DNA of 36,411 bases from an uncultured Gammaproteobacteria bacterium (GCA_947258805.1 CAMYJV010000016.1:1-36411), one strand, 5' to 3'. Shown: positions 1 to 8,562, counted from the stretch's first letter. Numbers and translations: made by a program. The notes: generated by a model not told the origin, from the sequence alone.

Positions 1-38
1 GCAAACAACTATGCCGGCAGTTATCCGCATCCGCATGA

Positions 39-842
39 CTACTTCTCCACATCCAGTTCGCGCTTGGTTGAAATCACCAAGCGCACCAATTCGTATTCGT
101 AAGGCGACCCGGTCTCGAAGTAGCGGAACGCAACCCGGTCGCGGTTATCGAGCACCTCCAATATGGTGCGTGCCGCTTTGCGCTCAGCCGTATATCCGTC
201 GTCGTCGCTCAGCAGCTGGTCCCACAGGTAACCCCGCAGCAGCCAGTCCGGAATCTCGCCAATCGCATCCCGCAGATTGCTGGGGCCTGCTAGTGGCAGC
301 ACCAGGTAAGGTCCCTGGCCGACACCCCAGCGACCCAGCGTTTGCCCGAAGTCCTCCTGGTATTTTGGAATTTCCAGGGCGGTGGCTGCATCAATGGTAC
401 CCAGCAGCCCGAAGCTCAGGTTGGTGGCCACCCGCAAGGTAGTCTGCGACGCCTGGACCGGGCGGAATTGCAGGAGCTGGTTGGCGAATGTCACCACATC
501 CTCGAAGGTCGAGAATATGTTGCGAATACCGATGCGTATGGGTGACGGAAAGATGAACCGGTAGCCGCGCACTGCAGGCAGCAAAACCCACCTGTCAACG
601 TGCGAATTGAAGTTGTAGATCCGGCGGTTCAGCCCTTCCCACGGATCGTTGGCTTCGGACAGGGGTTGCACGCCCGGGTCAATTATCCGCTCACCGATGA
701 ACAGGGGCTCTTGCGGCTCGCCGTCATAGACCAGCTTGGTGCTGCAACCACTCAGCATCGCCACCGCCAGCAGCAGCATGGCAACCAACGGGCGGCTCGT
801 TTGCCGGACCTCGGCCCGAGCGTTCTCGTTCCTGGTGATCAT
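39..842 (-). CDS. mlaA: MlaA (VacJ) family outer-membrane lipoprotein
   Basis: This 267-residue lipoprotein matches MlaA, the outer-membrane part of the Mla system, which removes misplaced phospholipids from the outer leaflet and passes them to periplasmic MlaC. A hydrophobic signal peptide ends in the lipobox LSGC. The mature part has the family block NDPWEGLNRRIYNFN, then FPSPIRIGIRNIFS and the later GVGQGPYLVLPLAGPSNLRDA block. I chose the ATG at 842-840 because GGAGG lies 7-8 nt upstream; the reading frame is open further upstream but without such a site. This ATG overlaps the stop of the upstream hydrolase gene by 4 bp (ATGA), which implies translational coupling. The other mla genes are not nearby. 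Family assignment is secure; the lipid-transport role is inferred from the family. Confidence 0.93.
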   Translation of the reverse strand: MITRNENARAEVRQTSRPLVAMLLLAVAMLSGCSTKLVYDGEPQEPLFIGERIIDPGVQPLSEANDPWEGLNRRIYNFNSHVDRWVLLPAVRGYRFIFPSPIRIGIRNIFSTFEDVVTFANQLLQFRPVQASQTTLRVATNLSFGLLGTIDAATALEIPKYQEDFGQTLGRWGVGQGPYLVLPLAGPSNLRDAIGEIPDWLLRGYLWDQLLSDDDGYTAERKAARTILEVLDNRDRVAFRYFETGSPYEYELVRLVISTKRELDVEK

Positions 843-2128
843 TGCCAGCCCTCCGTGAAGAACTTGACAACGTTCTGGACGTTCTCCCAATACGGCAGGT
901 TACCGAGGTGGCCGCCGGTAGGATAGATGATGGCCCGCTCGCCGAAGGTGGCAGGGAAGAAATCGATCTCGCCGGGATCGAGAATGATGTCGTCACGGTT
1001 GTGCACGACACCGATGTACTCGGACTCTCCCAGCAACCCCTTGATGGATTTCCGGCTCTGCAGCTCGGCCAGCTCACCGCGGGTCAGCGACGGCTGTTCG
1101 CGCTGGTAGAACGGGAAATACATCTCGTGGTAGAAGTCCGTGAAGCCGGTACGCGTCGTGACCTGCAGGAACGGTGTCAGCGAACTGATCCGCGTCGCCG
1201 TCGCATTCGCCGGGATCGCGAAACCGGAATTCGTCACGATGTCCGACGCGGTGATCAGGTTACTCGCGGCAATCCTGAACGCGGCTCCCACAAGGCCCGC
1301 CAGTTCGTCGGGCCCCGGCGGGTTAGCCTTGAAGACATTGAAGAACAGGGTCTCGTCGAAGGCCACCGTATCTGACTCCTGGTAGGTCGCACTCACCTGG
1401 TCAACGAGCCCGCGAAAAAACTGCGGGAAGTTGTCGATACCGCCGGGCACGCTCTGGATCATCCGGTCCAGTCGCGACACCGAGTTGTACAGTGACACCG
1501 GCGGGTTGATCATCAGGACCCGCGAAAAATCAAAGGCTCCCTCCTCTTTGTCCAGCCGCGCGACGAAGGCAGAGTTGATGCCGCCGAGACTGTAGCCAGT
1601 GAGGTAGAAATCCGTGATCTTCTTGTCCGCATCGAGTTTCTCCCGCACTGCCTTCATGACCACGTACAGGTCTTTCGCGTCCACGGTCAGGTTGCCGGGC
1701 ACGCCGGTACTGCCGGCCGCGGTAATGAAACGGGTGTGGGTGGGCGATGCGAGACCGACCACGTGCATGCCCGCATCGTAGAGCGCCCGCATCAGCGTCT
1801 GGTTGTGCGCGGTGTTGTGCGCGCCCCCGGTACCCGCAATCACGAAAACCAGCGGGGCCGGCTTGCGCTGCAGTCGATACAGAAAGGCAATGCGCGCGTT
1901 GTACCAGAGCGCATCCGGAATCTCGCGATCGACAGTCTTTTTCAGGTAGCCGGTCTTCAGCCTGACATTGGACGTCTTCGCCCGTAATTCCGGAACCGGC
2001 ACCCCGACCACGGTCGCCGTAAAGGGTTCCGGAACGGGATAGCCGTAGGTCGACGCGTGTTCGGTCGCATTCGCCGACGGGAATAGCCAAACCGCGGCCA
2101 CTATCAAGGCCATGCGCCAGTGCATCAT
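839..2128 (-). CDS. Exported alpha/beta hydrolase (lipase/esterase-like), coupled to mlaA
   Basis: This 429-residue protein is predicted to be exported: the first 20 or so residues (MMHWRMALIVAAVWLFPSANA) form a typical signal peptide. The nucleophile elbow GYSLGG puts the catalytic serine near residue 180, and the late GGHLGN motif supplies a candidate catalytic histidine near residue 407. An acidic residue in the NRDDIILDPGE stretch could complete the triad. The first of two tandem ATGs (2128) follows GGGGAG at about 8 nt, and an N-terminal extension in the same frame looks non-coding. The stop overlaps the mlaA start. The hydrolase fold and export are well supported. The substrate is unknown; a lipid is plausible only because of the mlaA coupling. 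Confidence 0.85.
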   Translation of the reverse strand: MMHWRMALIVAAVWLFPSANATEHASTYGYPVPEPFTATVVGVPVPELRAKTSNVRLKTGYLKKTVDREIPDALWYNARIAFLYRLQRKPAPLVFVIAGTGGAHNTAHNQTLMRALYDAGMHVVGLASPTHTRFITAAGSTGVPGNLTVDAKDLYVVMKAVREKLDADKKITDFYLTGYSLGGINSAFVARLDKEEGAFDFSRVLMINPPVSLYNSVSRLDRMIQSVPGGIDNFPQFFRGLVDQVSATYQESDTVAFDETLFFNVFKANPPGPDELAGLVGAAFRIAASNLITASDIVTNSGFAIPANATATRISSLTPFLQVTTRTGFTDFYHEMYFPFYQREQPSLTRGELAELQSRKSIKGLLGESEYIGVVHNRDDIILDPGEIDFFPATFGERAIIYPTGGHLGNLPYWENVQNVVKFFTEGWQ

Positions 2129-2378
2129 TGGTCTCTCCCCTGTTGAGACGCCGCTGTCAGGCCCGGGGGACGGGTCGACCGTGCGACTTTGCCGTGCGTG
2201 CCCCGATGCCATCTCGTTGATTGTTAACGCTGCGCGGGCAGTAAAGCAGGCACAGGCCAGCGGGTCAATGGCCATGGTGCCCGCCTGCCGTATGCCCCTA
2301 CCCGTGCGCCAGCCATTGGGCGCCAAATGGCAGATTGCGGAGCATTACCCGGCGGTCTGCAATCCGTCCCGGCCCGAA
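2129..2378. other. Intergenic region, no gene recognised
   Basis: About 250 bp lie between the hydrolase start and the end of the small membrane-protein gene, both on the minus strand. I see no convincing small gene, terminator with a T-run, or consensus promoter. It presumably carries the promoter for the hydrolase-mlaA pair. Confidence 0.4.
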
Positions 2379-2942
2379 CTACACGGCTGTGACGCCGGAC
2401 CGCGGACGGGTGAACCACGCCATCACCATTACCATCAGGATCCAGCTGAAGCCGTCGGAGAAAATCATCATCAGCTGGTAACCGTAGTGAAAGTCCGACC
2501 AGACGATGTCGGCAAAGCGCGGGTAAGCGGTGTAAGCCATGCCGAAGGTCGAGCCGATGGCCACGTGGCTCCAGTAGTCGGTGGTGTAACGGTTCAGTAA
2601 CAGCATCGCGAGCCCGATTAGGGCGCCGATGACCATGCCGTTAAATGTGCCGATGAAGATCTTCAGCGGCGAGGCTTCCGGGGAGCCGTCCTGCCGGATG
2701 TACACGGTGGCGATGGGACCCTCCGCGCGCATCTGCGCGCGGACTTCGTCACCCGCGGCGCGGCCGGGCAGGATGTAGGTGCCCGTCTCCGGAAAGTGCT
2801 GCCGCAGCGCAGCACCCGCGGCGATATCGTCGCGGGTCTCGGAGACCGCGTAGTAAGGCACCGGGCTGACCACATAGAACACGACGCTCCAGGCCCAGCT
2901 GACGACGGCGACCAGGAAGGCGCCCAGCAGAAAACGCAGCAT
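2379..2942 (-). CDS. Small inner-membrane protein, unknown function
   Basis: I do not recognise this 187-residue protein. It has an N-terminal hydrophobic helix (MLRFLLGAFLVAVVSWAWSV), then a soluble loop of roughly 60 residues (about 35-95). Further hydrophobic segments follow, around residues 97-115 (GMVIGALIGLAMLLL) and near the C-terminus (MMIFSDGFSWILMVMVM). It probably has three or four membrane spans. The ATG at 2942 is preceded by GGAG at about 8 nt; the longer upstream frame lacks coding character. It is divergent from the lipoprotein gene at 3037, with about 94 bp between the starts. A function cannot be assigned from the sequence. Confidence 0.75.
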   Translation of the reverse strand: MLRFLLGAFLVAVVSWAWSVVFYVVSPVPYYAVSETRDDIAAGAALRQHFPETGTYILPGRAAGDEVRAQMRAEGPIATVYIRQDGSPEASPLKIFIGTFNGMVIGALIGLAMLLLNRYTTDYWSHVAIGSTFGMAYTAYPRFADIVWSDFHYGYQLMMIFSDGFSWILMVMVMAWFTRPRSGVTAV

Positions 2943-2980
2943 TGTCTCAACTCCGGAAATAGATTGAATTGTGCACGGAT

Positions 2981-3008
2981 TTGCACCGGCAGGGCGCAGG
3001 CTTATACT
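2981..3008 (+). promoter_or_regulatory. Candidate sigma-70 promoter for the lipoprotein gene
   Basis: TTGCAC at 2981-2986 and TATACT at 3003-3008 are separated by 16 bp. Both hexamers are close to the sigma-70 consensus and lie about 30 bp upstream of the ATG at 3037. Confidence 0.5.
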
Positions 3009-3036
3009 CTGACACAGGGATCGGGGCACATTAACA

Positions 3037-4020
3037 ATGAAAATAATAGGCGCGCCCGCCCTGGGGCTAGCGCTATACCTGCTTGCCGGCTGTTCCGGCG
3101 GGGGCAGCGGCGGCACGACCAGTCCTGTGGCTGCCAGGATCGATGCCGGCAACACGCTGATCGTGGCCACGGCCACGATGTCCGCGCTGGCAAGCGCCGA
3201 GGACATTGGGGCAGTCGACCAGCTGCTTGATGGCCTGGGCAAACGGCCCGCAGGCCCAATGCAGGCGCAGGGCCTGCCAACCGCTGCCGGGCTCACGGCA
3301 GGCCCGGACGGCTCTGTCCAGGATCGCTGCCGGGTTGCTCAGCTCAGCGCCATTGTGACCTGGGATGACCCGGATGTGCTGCGTTTGGAGCACCGCCTGG
3401 CACGCGGCGACAGCTTCAGCATCAACTTTTCCGATTGCCGGCTGGCCGCAGAACGTCTGTACTCCGGCAGGCTGGATGTCCGGGTGGATCGCTTTGCCGG
3501 CACGCTCGACAGCAACAACGTGGAATACCTGTATTCCTCGGCCTTGCGCGACTTGCGAATCGCGTCGGCGAACACGAGCTATGTCGCGAATGGCGACATG
3601 CAGATGTTCTTCGGTTCCACGAGCTTCCCACTGGTATTCGCCGCGCTTTCGGGCCAGCGCCTCAGCATTGACACCGATGGCGAGTCGGCAACCCTGCGCG
3701 ACTATGACCTGGCTAGTGAAGGCGTATTGCTGGAGACGCCGGATATGCCTGGCAGCGCCGATACGATCTACGACGGCTTCCTGTCGAGTTCAAAATTCGC
3801 GGGCGAAGTTCGCTTCCAGACACAGCTGCCCTTCCGCACGAACGGGCAATCCGCTGCGGAACCCTCCCAGGGCCGGATCCACGTATTTGGCGCCGACGGC
3901 GCGGTCCTGCAATTGACCGTTGCCGGCGGCGACGTGCAACTGGAACTGGACGCTGACGGCGACGGCCGCTATGAGCACAAGGACAGCGTGACCTGGGTGG
4001 CCCTGACGGATACGGGTTAG
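3037..4020 (+). CDS. Predicted lipoprotein, unknown function
   Basis: This 327-residue protein begins with a lipoprotein signal peptide; the lipobox LAGC puts the acylated cysteine at about residue 19, followed by a flexible SGGGSGGTTS linker. The mature region looks globular and beta-rich. No catalytic motif is evident, and two cysteines (in DRCRVAQ and FSDCRLA) could form a disulfide. The C-terminus has an acidic DADGDGRYEH stretch resembling a calcium-binding loop. A candidate sigma-70 promoter lies just upstream, but the ribosome site is weak (CGGGG). Its last 4 bp overlap the end of the convergent DUF1838 gene. I do not recognise a named family. Confidence 0.75.
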   Translation: MKIIGAPALGLALYLLAGCSGGGSGGTTSPVAARIDAGNTLIVATATMSALASAEDIGAVDQLLDGLGKRPAGPMQAQGLPTAAGLTAGPDGSVQDRCRVAQLSAIVTWDDPDVLRLEHRLARGDSFSINFSDCRLAAERLYSGRLDVRVDRFAGTLDSNNVEYLYSSALRDLRIASANTSYVANGDMQMFFGSTSFPLVFAALSGQRLSIDTDGESATLRDYDLASEGVLLETPDMPGSADTIYDGFLSSSKFAGEVRFQTQLPFRTNGQSAAEPSQGRIHVFGADGAVLQLTVAGGDVQLELDADGDGRYEHKDSVTWVALTDTG

Positions 4021-5090
4021 CGCCGCGCGCCGCGCCCCGTCGGTACCTTGAACGAGGACGGCTCCCAACCCTCATAGTCTGGGTTCTCCGGCGGGACGTC
4101 CAGCGCGTAGGCCTTCCAGGTTTCCACCCGGGCATTGCTGGGTTCCCACCCCTCGGGAATCTCCAGGAACTCCGGCGCATTCTTTTCTATATAGGCCAGC
4201 ACTTTCGGCGGCACGTCCTCTGTGCCCGGCAATCCCTTGTGGCTGAACATGCGCCCGAACAGCGAGCCATCAGCGTAGGGCGTGCCGCCCATCTCCATGA
4301 ACGGCCAGAACTGGGATATCCGCGAGAAGCCCGCGACCATCCGCACCGTGGGATCGTCCCGATCCTCCAGCTGCTCGCGTGAACACTGGAACGTGAAGTG
4401 TTCCGACGGCGAGATGCGCGGGCCGCTAGAAGACCGCGGCCAGCCCGCCGGTGTGACCGGGTTCGTGTATTCGTGGGTGTAGTCCCATGACAGCAGCATG
4501 TCGTCGCCGTAGGAGTGGAACGGCAGGATGAAGGGGTAACGGCCCTCTGCGTTCGGGAACACGGTGCCTTCGTTCATCAGGGTCGGCGAGTCTCCTTCGA
4601 CACCGAAGAAGAACTGCGGTATTTCCTTGCCAATTTTGCCCACCAGCTTCGGGTTGTAGAAGTGATAGACCTCGACGGTCTTGCCGGTGAAAGGATTGTC
4701 CCAGGTTTCCAGGATGTCGCCGGTCTCAAGGTCGGTGAAGTAACCGGTCTCCCGCGACTTGACCCAGAGATCGCCGTTTTCGTCCTGCCTGGCGAGCAGC
4801 ACACCGGTGCCCGTGTAGCCAAATACCGGCACCATCCTGTTGTCACCGATGCGCGCGTACATCAGTCCGTGGAAACCACCGATCACGGGCTCGTCATAAC
4901 CGGCCCAGATCTTGCCGAAGGCATAGAGATTGTCGACGGGATCCGCGTAGTCGAGCCGGGCACTCTTCGGCGGTGGTGGCCGGTGACCGGTGGCACCCGC
5001 AGGCAGCGCAGCGGTGGCGGCAGCGCCGGCAGCGAGGCCCAGCGCCGCGCGGCGGCTCATCAGGAGCTGAGACATCAGTACGGACTGCAT
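4017..5090 (-). CDS. DUF1838 family protein with Tat-like signal
   Basis: This 357-residue protein starts with MQSVLMSQLLMSRRAALGLAAGAAATAALPAG in essence: a twin-arginine-type n-region (SRRAALG) followed by a hydrophobic core, suggesting folded export to the periplasm. The body matches the DUF1838 pattern I know, including the early block DPVDNLYAFGKIWAGYDEP, aromatic-rich strands and the late FWPFMEMGGTPYADGSLFGRMF region. DUF1838 has no established biochemical function. It converges on the lipoprotein gene with a 4-bp overlap. The family call rests on recalled sequence pattern; the exported location is inferred. Confidence 0.75.
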   Translation of the reverse strand: MQSVLMSQLLMSRRAALGLAAGAAATAALPAGATGHRPPPPKSARLDYADPVDNLYAFGKIWAGYDEPVIGGFHGLMYARIGDNRMVPVFGYTGTGVLLARQDENGDLWVKSRETGYFTDLETGDILETWDNPFTGKTVEVYHFYNPKLVGKIGKEIPQFFFGVEGDSPTLMNEGTVFPNAEGRYPFILPFHSYGDDMLLSWDYTHEYTNPVTPAGWPRSSSGPRISPSEHFTFQCSREQLEDRDDPTVRMVAGFSRISQFWPFMEMGGTPYADGSLFGRMFSHKGLPGTEDVPPKVLAYIEKNAPEFLEIPEGWEPSNARVETWKAYALDVPPENPDYEGWEPSSFKVPTGRGARR

Positions 5091-5246
5091 CGTTATCCCT
5101 TCTACGCAAGCGTGTGTTCAGCACCAAAGCATGCTGCGCGCCGTGCGGGAAAACCAACCCTGGTGAAGCCGGCGACCGTTGCGCGGCTCGCCAGCCAAGA
5201 CGGTGCACGGAGTGCACCCAGCACGCCATCCGCGTTTCGGCGGCAA

Positions 5247-5432
5247 TCAGAGAGACACGCCCTCCGCTTCCGGTGCGGATGGCCGGGCCTCCGATGCCGG
5301 AGCGTGCAGACTCGTGCGCAGCGGATCGACGTCGACGACGGAACAGCCGCCCATGCGCAGCGCGAATAGCACGAACGGCGGTAGCCAGAGCATCAACAAA
5401 AAAACGCCCATCGGCCGGAACCGGCGGTTCAC
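5247..5432 (-). CDS. Possible small single-span membrane protein
   Basis: A 61-codon reading frame with a GTG start encodes a short basic N-terminus (NRRFRP), a strongly hydrophobic helix (MGVFLLMLWLPPFVLFALRMGG) and a hydrophilic Pro/Ala-rich tail. Codon third positions are GC-rich like the neighbours. The ribosome site is weak (AGGGTGG close to the start). It lies between the FKBP and DUF1838 genes on the same strand. It may be a real small membrane protein or a chance frame. Confidence 0.35.
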   Translation of the reverse strand: MNRRFRPMGVFLLMLWLPPFVLFALRMGGCSVVDVDPLRTSLHAPASEARPSAPEAEGVSL

Positions 5433-5580
5433 GAACCACCCTGCCCGTAACTGCGATCTGCCATCACCAATGCTCCGCCCGGCACAATGGCGCGGGCCAG
5501 TTAACGAATGTCAGGAGTTTGACCGCCGGGCGCCGGGGCGTCTGGTCGCAGCGCGTCAGGTTTCGGTCTGCCGAAACCGG
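5433..5580. other. Intergenic remainder between FKBP gene and small ORF
   Basis: The 490-bp gap from 5091 to 5580 holds only the doubtful 61-codon frame at 5247-5432. In the remaining sequence I see no promoter consensus, terminator or other gene. Confidence 0.3.
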
Positions 5581-6042
5581 CTACGGCAGTACCTCGATCA
5601 GCTCCACCTCGAAGGTCAGCGTGGAACCTGCCGGAATCGAACCCACCGCGCGGTTGCCGTAGGCGATCTGCGGCGGACAGGTCAGGCGGGCTTTGCCACC
5701 CTCCTTCATCATCGGGATGCCTTCCTGCCAGCAGGGAATGACCCGGCGCAGCGGCAACTCCAGCGGCTGGCCGCGTTCGACAGAACTGTCAAACACGCTG
5801 CCGTCGGCCAGCGTGCCGTGGTAATGCGCCCGGACGACGTCGTCTATGGTCGGCGCCCGGCCGGTGCCGAGCACGAGTTCCTCGTAGACCAGGCCGGACG
5901 GCGTTTCGACCACAATCGTTTCGACTACGGCTGCGTCCTGGTGATTCTCTGCAGTTGCCACGGACGCGACGGTAAAGGACGCGAGGACGGCGAGCAGCAA
6001 GCGGTGCACAGCGCGATGGCTGAGAGAGGAAATCAACAACAT
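5581..6042 (-). CDS. FKBP-type peptidyl-prolyl cis-trans isomerase, exported
   Basis: This 153-residue protein has a signal peptide (RLLLAVLASFTVASVATA) followed by a single FKBP domain. Diagnostic blocks are PTIDDVVRAHYHGTLADGSVFDSS, PLELPLRRVIPCWQEGIPMMKEGGKARLTCPP and AYGNRAVGSIPAGSTLTFEVELIEV. These contain the substrate-pocket residues expected in the family: Tyr in HYHG, Phe-Asp in VFDSS, Ile-Pro in the SIPAGSTL loop and the final Phe. It would catalyse proline isomerisation during folding of periplasmic proteins. The usual N-terminal FkpA/Mip dimerisation domain is absent, so this is a minimal FkpA-like form. I prefer the ATG at 6042 to the TTG directly before it. Confidence 0.9.
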   Translation of the reverse strand: MLLISSLSHRAVHRLLLAVLASFTVASVATAENHQDAAVVETIVVETPSGLVYEELVLGTGRAPTIDDVVRAHYHGTLADGSVFDSSVERGQPLELPLRRVIPCWQEGIPMMKEGGKARLTCPPQIAYGNRAVGSIPAGSTLTFEVELIEVLP

Positions 6043-6097
6043 CAATACATCCCTGTAGCAGTTTGGCGGTTTCGACAGAAGGAAGAGTACGGAGGAT

Positions 6098-6466
6098 TCA
6101 GCCCTTCGTCGTTACCTCTTCATAGAATTCGTGGGTGTGCTGCGGCAACAGGTTCGGGTACAGCTGCGCGCTGCGGGCCTTGTCCAGGGAACGGGAAAAC
6201 CTGACGCGGTCTTCCGCAGTGTCCCACTGTTCCACCATGACGAAATGCACGCCCTCCGGGTGCGGTCTTTCACTAGCGGCCGCCAGTTCTTCTTCGGACA
6301 CGTAGTTCTTCACGATCTCGAACATCCGGCCAGGCTGGGCCCGGAAAATCTGCCGCCCGCGAAAGCCCGGGGCCGCGCGCATCTGCTCATCCATGTCCTG
6401 GTAGAAACGAGTGACGTCGTCTTCAGCGCCGTGCTTGGCCATCAATGTTGCGATGTAGGTCTGCAT
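6098..6466 (-). CDS. Dimeric alpha-beta-barrel (ABM-like) protein
   Basis: This 122-residue cytosolic protein resembles the antibiotic-biosynthesis-monooxygenase/dimeric ferredoxin-like superfamily. The sequence alternates a strand (MQTYIATLMAKHG), a helix (EDDVTRFYQDMDEQMRAAPG), strands (FRGRQIFRAQ, MFEIVKNYV) and a long helix, with the typical VMVEQWDTAEDRVRFSRS block in which the protein self-rates a mean change of residue per turn. AAGGAG lies 8 nt before the ATG. Such proteins often act as cofactor-free oxygenases or heme-degrading enzymes, but nothing here identifies a substrate. It sits on the strand of the FKBP gene with about 55 bp between them and could be co-transcribed. Confidence 0.65.
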   Translation of the reverse strand: MQTYIATLMAKHGAEDDVTRFYQDMDEQMRAAPGFRGRQIFRAQPGRMFEIVKNYVSEEELAAASERPHPEGVHFVMVEQWDTAEDRVRFSRSLDKARSAQLYPNLLPQHTHEFYEEVTTKG

Positions 6467-6589
6467 GGATAACGCTCCTTCTCTGATTCGCCACGCACTG
6501 GGCCGCAGCCAATGGTGGCGACACTACACCGCGGCGCGGACGAGGCCAAGCCCGGAAATCCGCAACCGCGACCCCACCGAATCTCCATC

Positions 6590-8020
6590 ATGAGCAGCGC
6601 TGCACCCGCCATTCTCTGGTTTCGCCACGACCTGCGGCTGGACGACCAACCGGCACTGGCCGCGGCTTTGCAGTCCGGCCGGCCCGTCGTGCCCGTGTAT
6701 ATCCTCGACGCTGAGCCGGCAGATGGCCGCCCCCCGGGCGGCGCGAGCCGGTGGTGGCTGCACCACAGCCTGGAATCGCTGGCTGCGCAGATCGACAGCC
6801 TGGGCGGGCCGCTGGTTCTGCGCCGCGGGCCTGCCGTCAACGCACTGCGCCAACTGGCCGAAGAAACCGGCGCGGCGGCCGTGTATTTCACCCGCGCTAC
6901 CGAACCCGATGCAGCAGCAGTGGAAAAACACCTCAACGCCACGCTCGGCAACACGGTCGAGCTGCACCGTTTTGGTGGCCAGCTGCTGTTCGAGCCCGAG
7001 CAGGTGTTAAAGAACGACGACACGCCGTACCGGGTCTTTACACCATTCTGGCGCGCGTGCTGCCGTCTGCCGGCGCCGTCAGCCGCCATCGCTGCACCCA
7101 CGCGGTGGCCGGCCCCCAACCCGTCACCGGCGTCGGAACAACTCGCAGACTGGCAGTTGCTGCCCTCCCGCCCGGACTGGGCTGGCGGCCTGCGCGAGGC
7201 CTGGCAGCCCGGCGAAGCCGGCGCGGCGGCCGCACTGGAGCTTTTTCTCGACGAACGGGTTCGCGACTACAAAGGGGATCGCGACCGGCCGGACCGGCCG
7301 GGCACTTCGCGGCTGTCGCCGCACCTGCGCTTTGGCGAAATCAGCCCGCGGCGCGTGTGGCACGCGGCCGAAGCTCATGCGGTGCGTGCGGGTGGCATCA
7401 GCGGCGTAGAAGCCTTCCTGAGGGAGCTGGGCTGGCGCGAGTTCTCCTACCACCTGTTACACCACTTCCCGCAGCTGCCCGACACGCCGCTGCGGCCCGA
7501 GTTCAGCGATTTTCCGTGGCAGGACGACGACGAGGCCCTGCAACGCTGGCAGCAGGGCCTGACAGGCTACCCCATCGTCGACGCCGGCATGCGCGAGCTG
7601 TGGTCCACCGGCTGGATGCACAACCGCGTGCGCATGGTGGTGGGTTCATTCCTGGTCAAAGACCTGTTGCTGCCGTGGCAGCAGGGTGAGCGCTGGTTCT
7701 GGGACACGCTGGTGGATGCCGATCCGGCCAACAACGCGGCGAGCTGGCAGTGGGTGGCCGGCTGCGGCGCCGACGCCGCACCTTTTTTTCGGGTATTCAA
7801 CCCGACGCTGCAGGGACAGAAGTTCGACCCGCAGGGCGCCTACGTGCGCCGCTGGATCCCGGAGCTGGAACCCGTGCCGGACCGGTTGGTGCACAAACCC
7901 TGGGAAGCGGGGGGCGACGACCGCCCTGCCCCCGGGTACGCGGAACCCATAGTCGATCACGCCGTGGCGCGACAACGGGCGCTGGAGGCCTTCCGGGCAA
8001 TCAAGAAACCGGCAGCCTGA
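6590..8020 (+). CDS. phrB: Deoxyribodipyrimidine photolyase (class I CPD type)
   Basis: This 476-residue protein repairs UV-induced cyclobutane pyrimidine dimers using blue light, a reduced FAD and an antenna chromophore. It starts with the photolyase N-terminal alpha/beta domain (ILWFRHDLRLDDQPAL). The FAD-binding helical domain shows TSRLSPHLRFGEISPR, LRELGWREFSYHLL, the block GYPIVDAGMRELWSTGWMHNRVRM, and DPANNAASWQWVAGCGADAAPFFRVFNP, the stretch around the flavin-contacting Asn and photoreduction tryptophans of class I enzymes. The length fits the family. The ATG at 6590 lacks a strong ribosome site, but the 26 codons upstream look non-homologous. It converges with the universal stress gene. 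A cryptochrome-like role cannot be wholly excluded. Confidence 0.93.
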   Translation: MSSAAPAILWFRHDLRLDDQPALAAALQSGRPVVPVYILDAEPADGRPPGGASRWWLHHSLESLAAQIDSLGGPLVLRRGPAVNALRQLAEETGAAAVYFTRATEPDAAAVEKHLNATLGNTVELHRFGGQLLFEPEQVLKNDDTPYRVFTPFWRACCRLPAPSAAIAAPTRWPAPNPSPASEQLADWQLLPSRPDWAGGLREAWQPGEAGAAAALELFLDERVRDYKGDRDRPDRPGTSRLSPHLRFGEISPRRVWHAAEAHAVRAGGISGVEAFLRELGWREFSYHLLHHFPQLPDTPLRPEFSDFPWQDDDEALQRWQQGLTGYPIVDAGMRELWSTGWMHNRVRMVVGSFLVKDLLLPWQQGERWFWDTLVDADPANNAASWQWVAGCGADAAPFFRVFNPTLQGQKFDPQGAYVRRWIPELEPVPDRLVHKPWEAGGDDRPAPGYAEPIVDHAVARQRALEAFRAIKKPAA

Positions 8021-8043
8021 GCAGCCGCCGGTGCCTGGCGCTT

Positions 8044-8484
8044 TCAGTCGGCGCGGACAGACAGTACCGGGCAGTCGGCCATGCGCAGCACGCCCTCGGT
8101 GGTGCTGCCCAGGATCAGATGCTTCACACCGCTGTGGCCGTGCGTCGTCATCACGATCATTTCGGCGCCATGCTGCTTGGAATAGTTCGCAATCTCTTCG
8201 GCCGGCCGGCCTACGAGCACCTTGGCCACCGTTGGCTTGCTCAAACCCTGCAGGTGTTCGCTGACAAAATTCTGCAGCCTGCTGTCCGCCGACGAGGCCA
8301 GTTCCTCGGCCGTCGGAATGGCCACCGGACCCATATCCAGCGTTGCGTAGATATGCGGTTCCTCCACCGCATAAACGCAGTGCAACTCCGCGTCCATTAC
8401 CGAGGCGATGCGCCGGGCAATCGGCAGGGCTTTCAGCGACAGCGCCGAAAAATCGGTGGGAAAGACAATTACGTTGTTAGCCAT
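8044..8484 (-). CDS. Universal stress protein (UspA family)
   Basis: This 146-residue protein is a single Usp domain. It begins with the strand NVIVFPTDFSALSLKAL, in which the Asp binds adenine in ATP-binding members. It ends with the nucleotide-loop region MTTHGHSGVKHLILGSTTEGVLR, followed by CPVLSVR, the final strand. The Gly-rich loop suggests the ATP-binding subclass rather than strict UspA. GGAGG lies about 10 nt upstream of the ATG. Such proteins support survival under stress; the trigger here is unknown. It may follow the hypothetical gene at 8563-8937 in one transcript, with 78 bp between them. Confidence 0.92.
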   Translation of the reverse strand: MANNVIVFPTDFSALSLKALPIARRIASVMDAELHCVYAVEEPHIYATLDMGPVAIPTAEELASSADSRLQNFVSEHLQGLSKPTVAKVLVGRPAEEIANYSKQHGAEMIVMTTHGHSGVKHLILGSTTEGVLRMADCPVLSVRAD

Positions 8485-8562
8485 CGGTCCGCTGCCTCCT
8501 CGACAGAATCCGACGACCAGTTTAAGCCGTTTTTGCCTGCCGCGGACAAGCGTGGAGAATGC

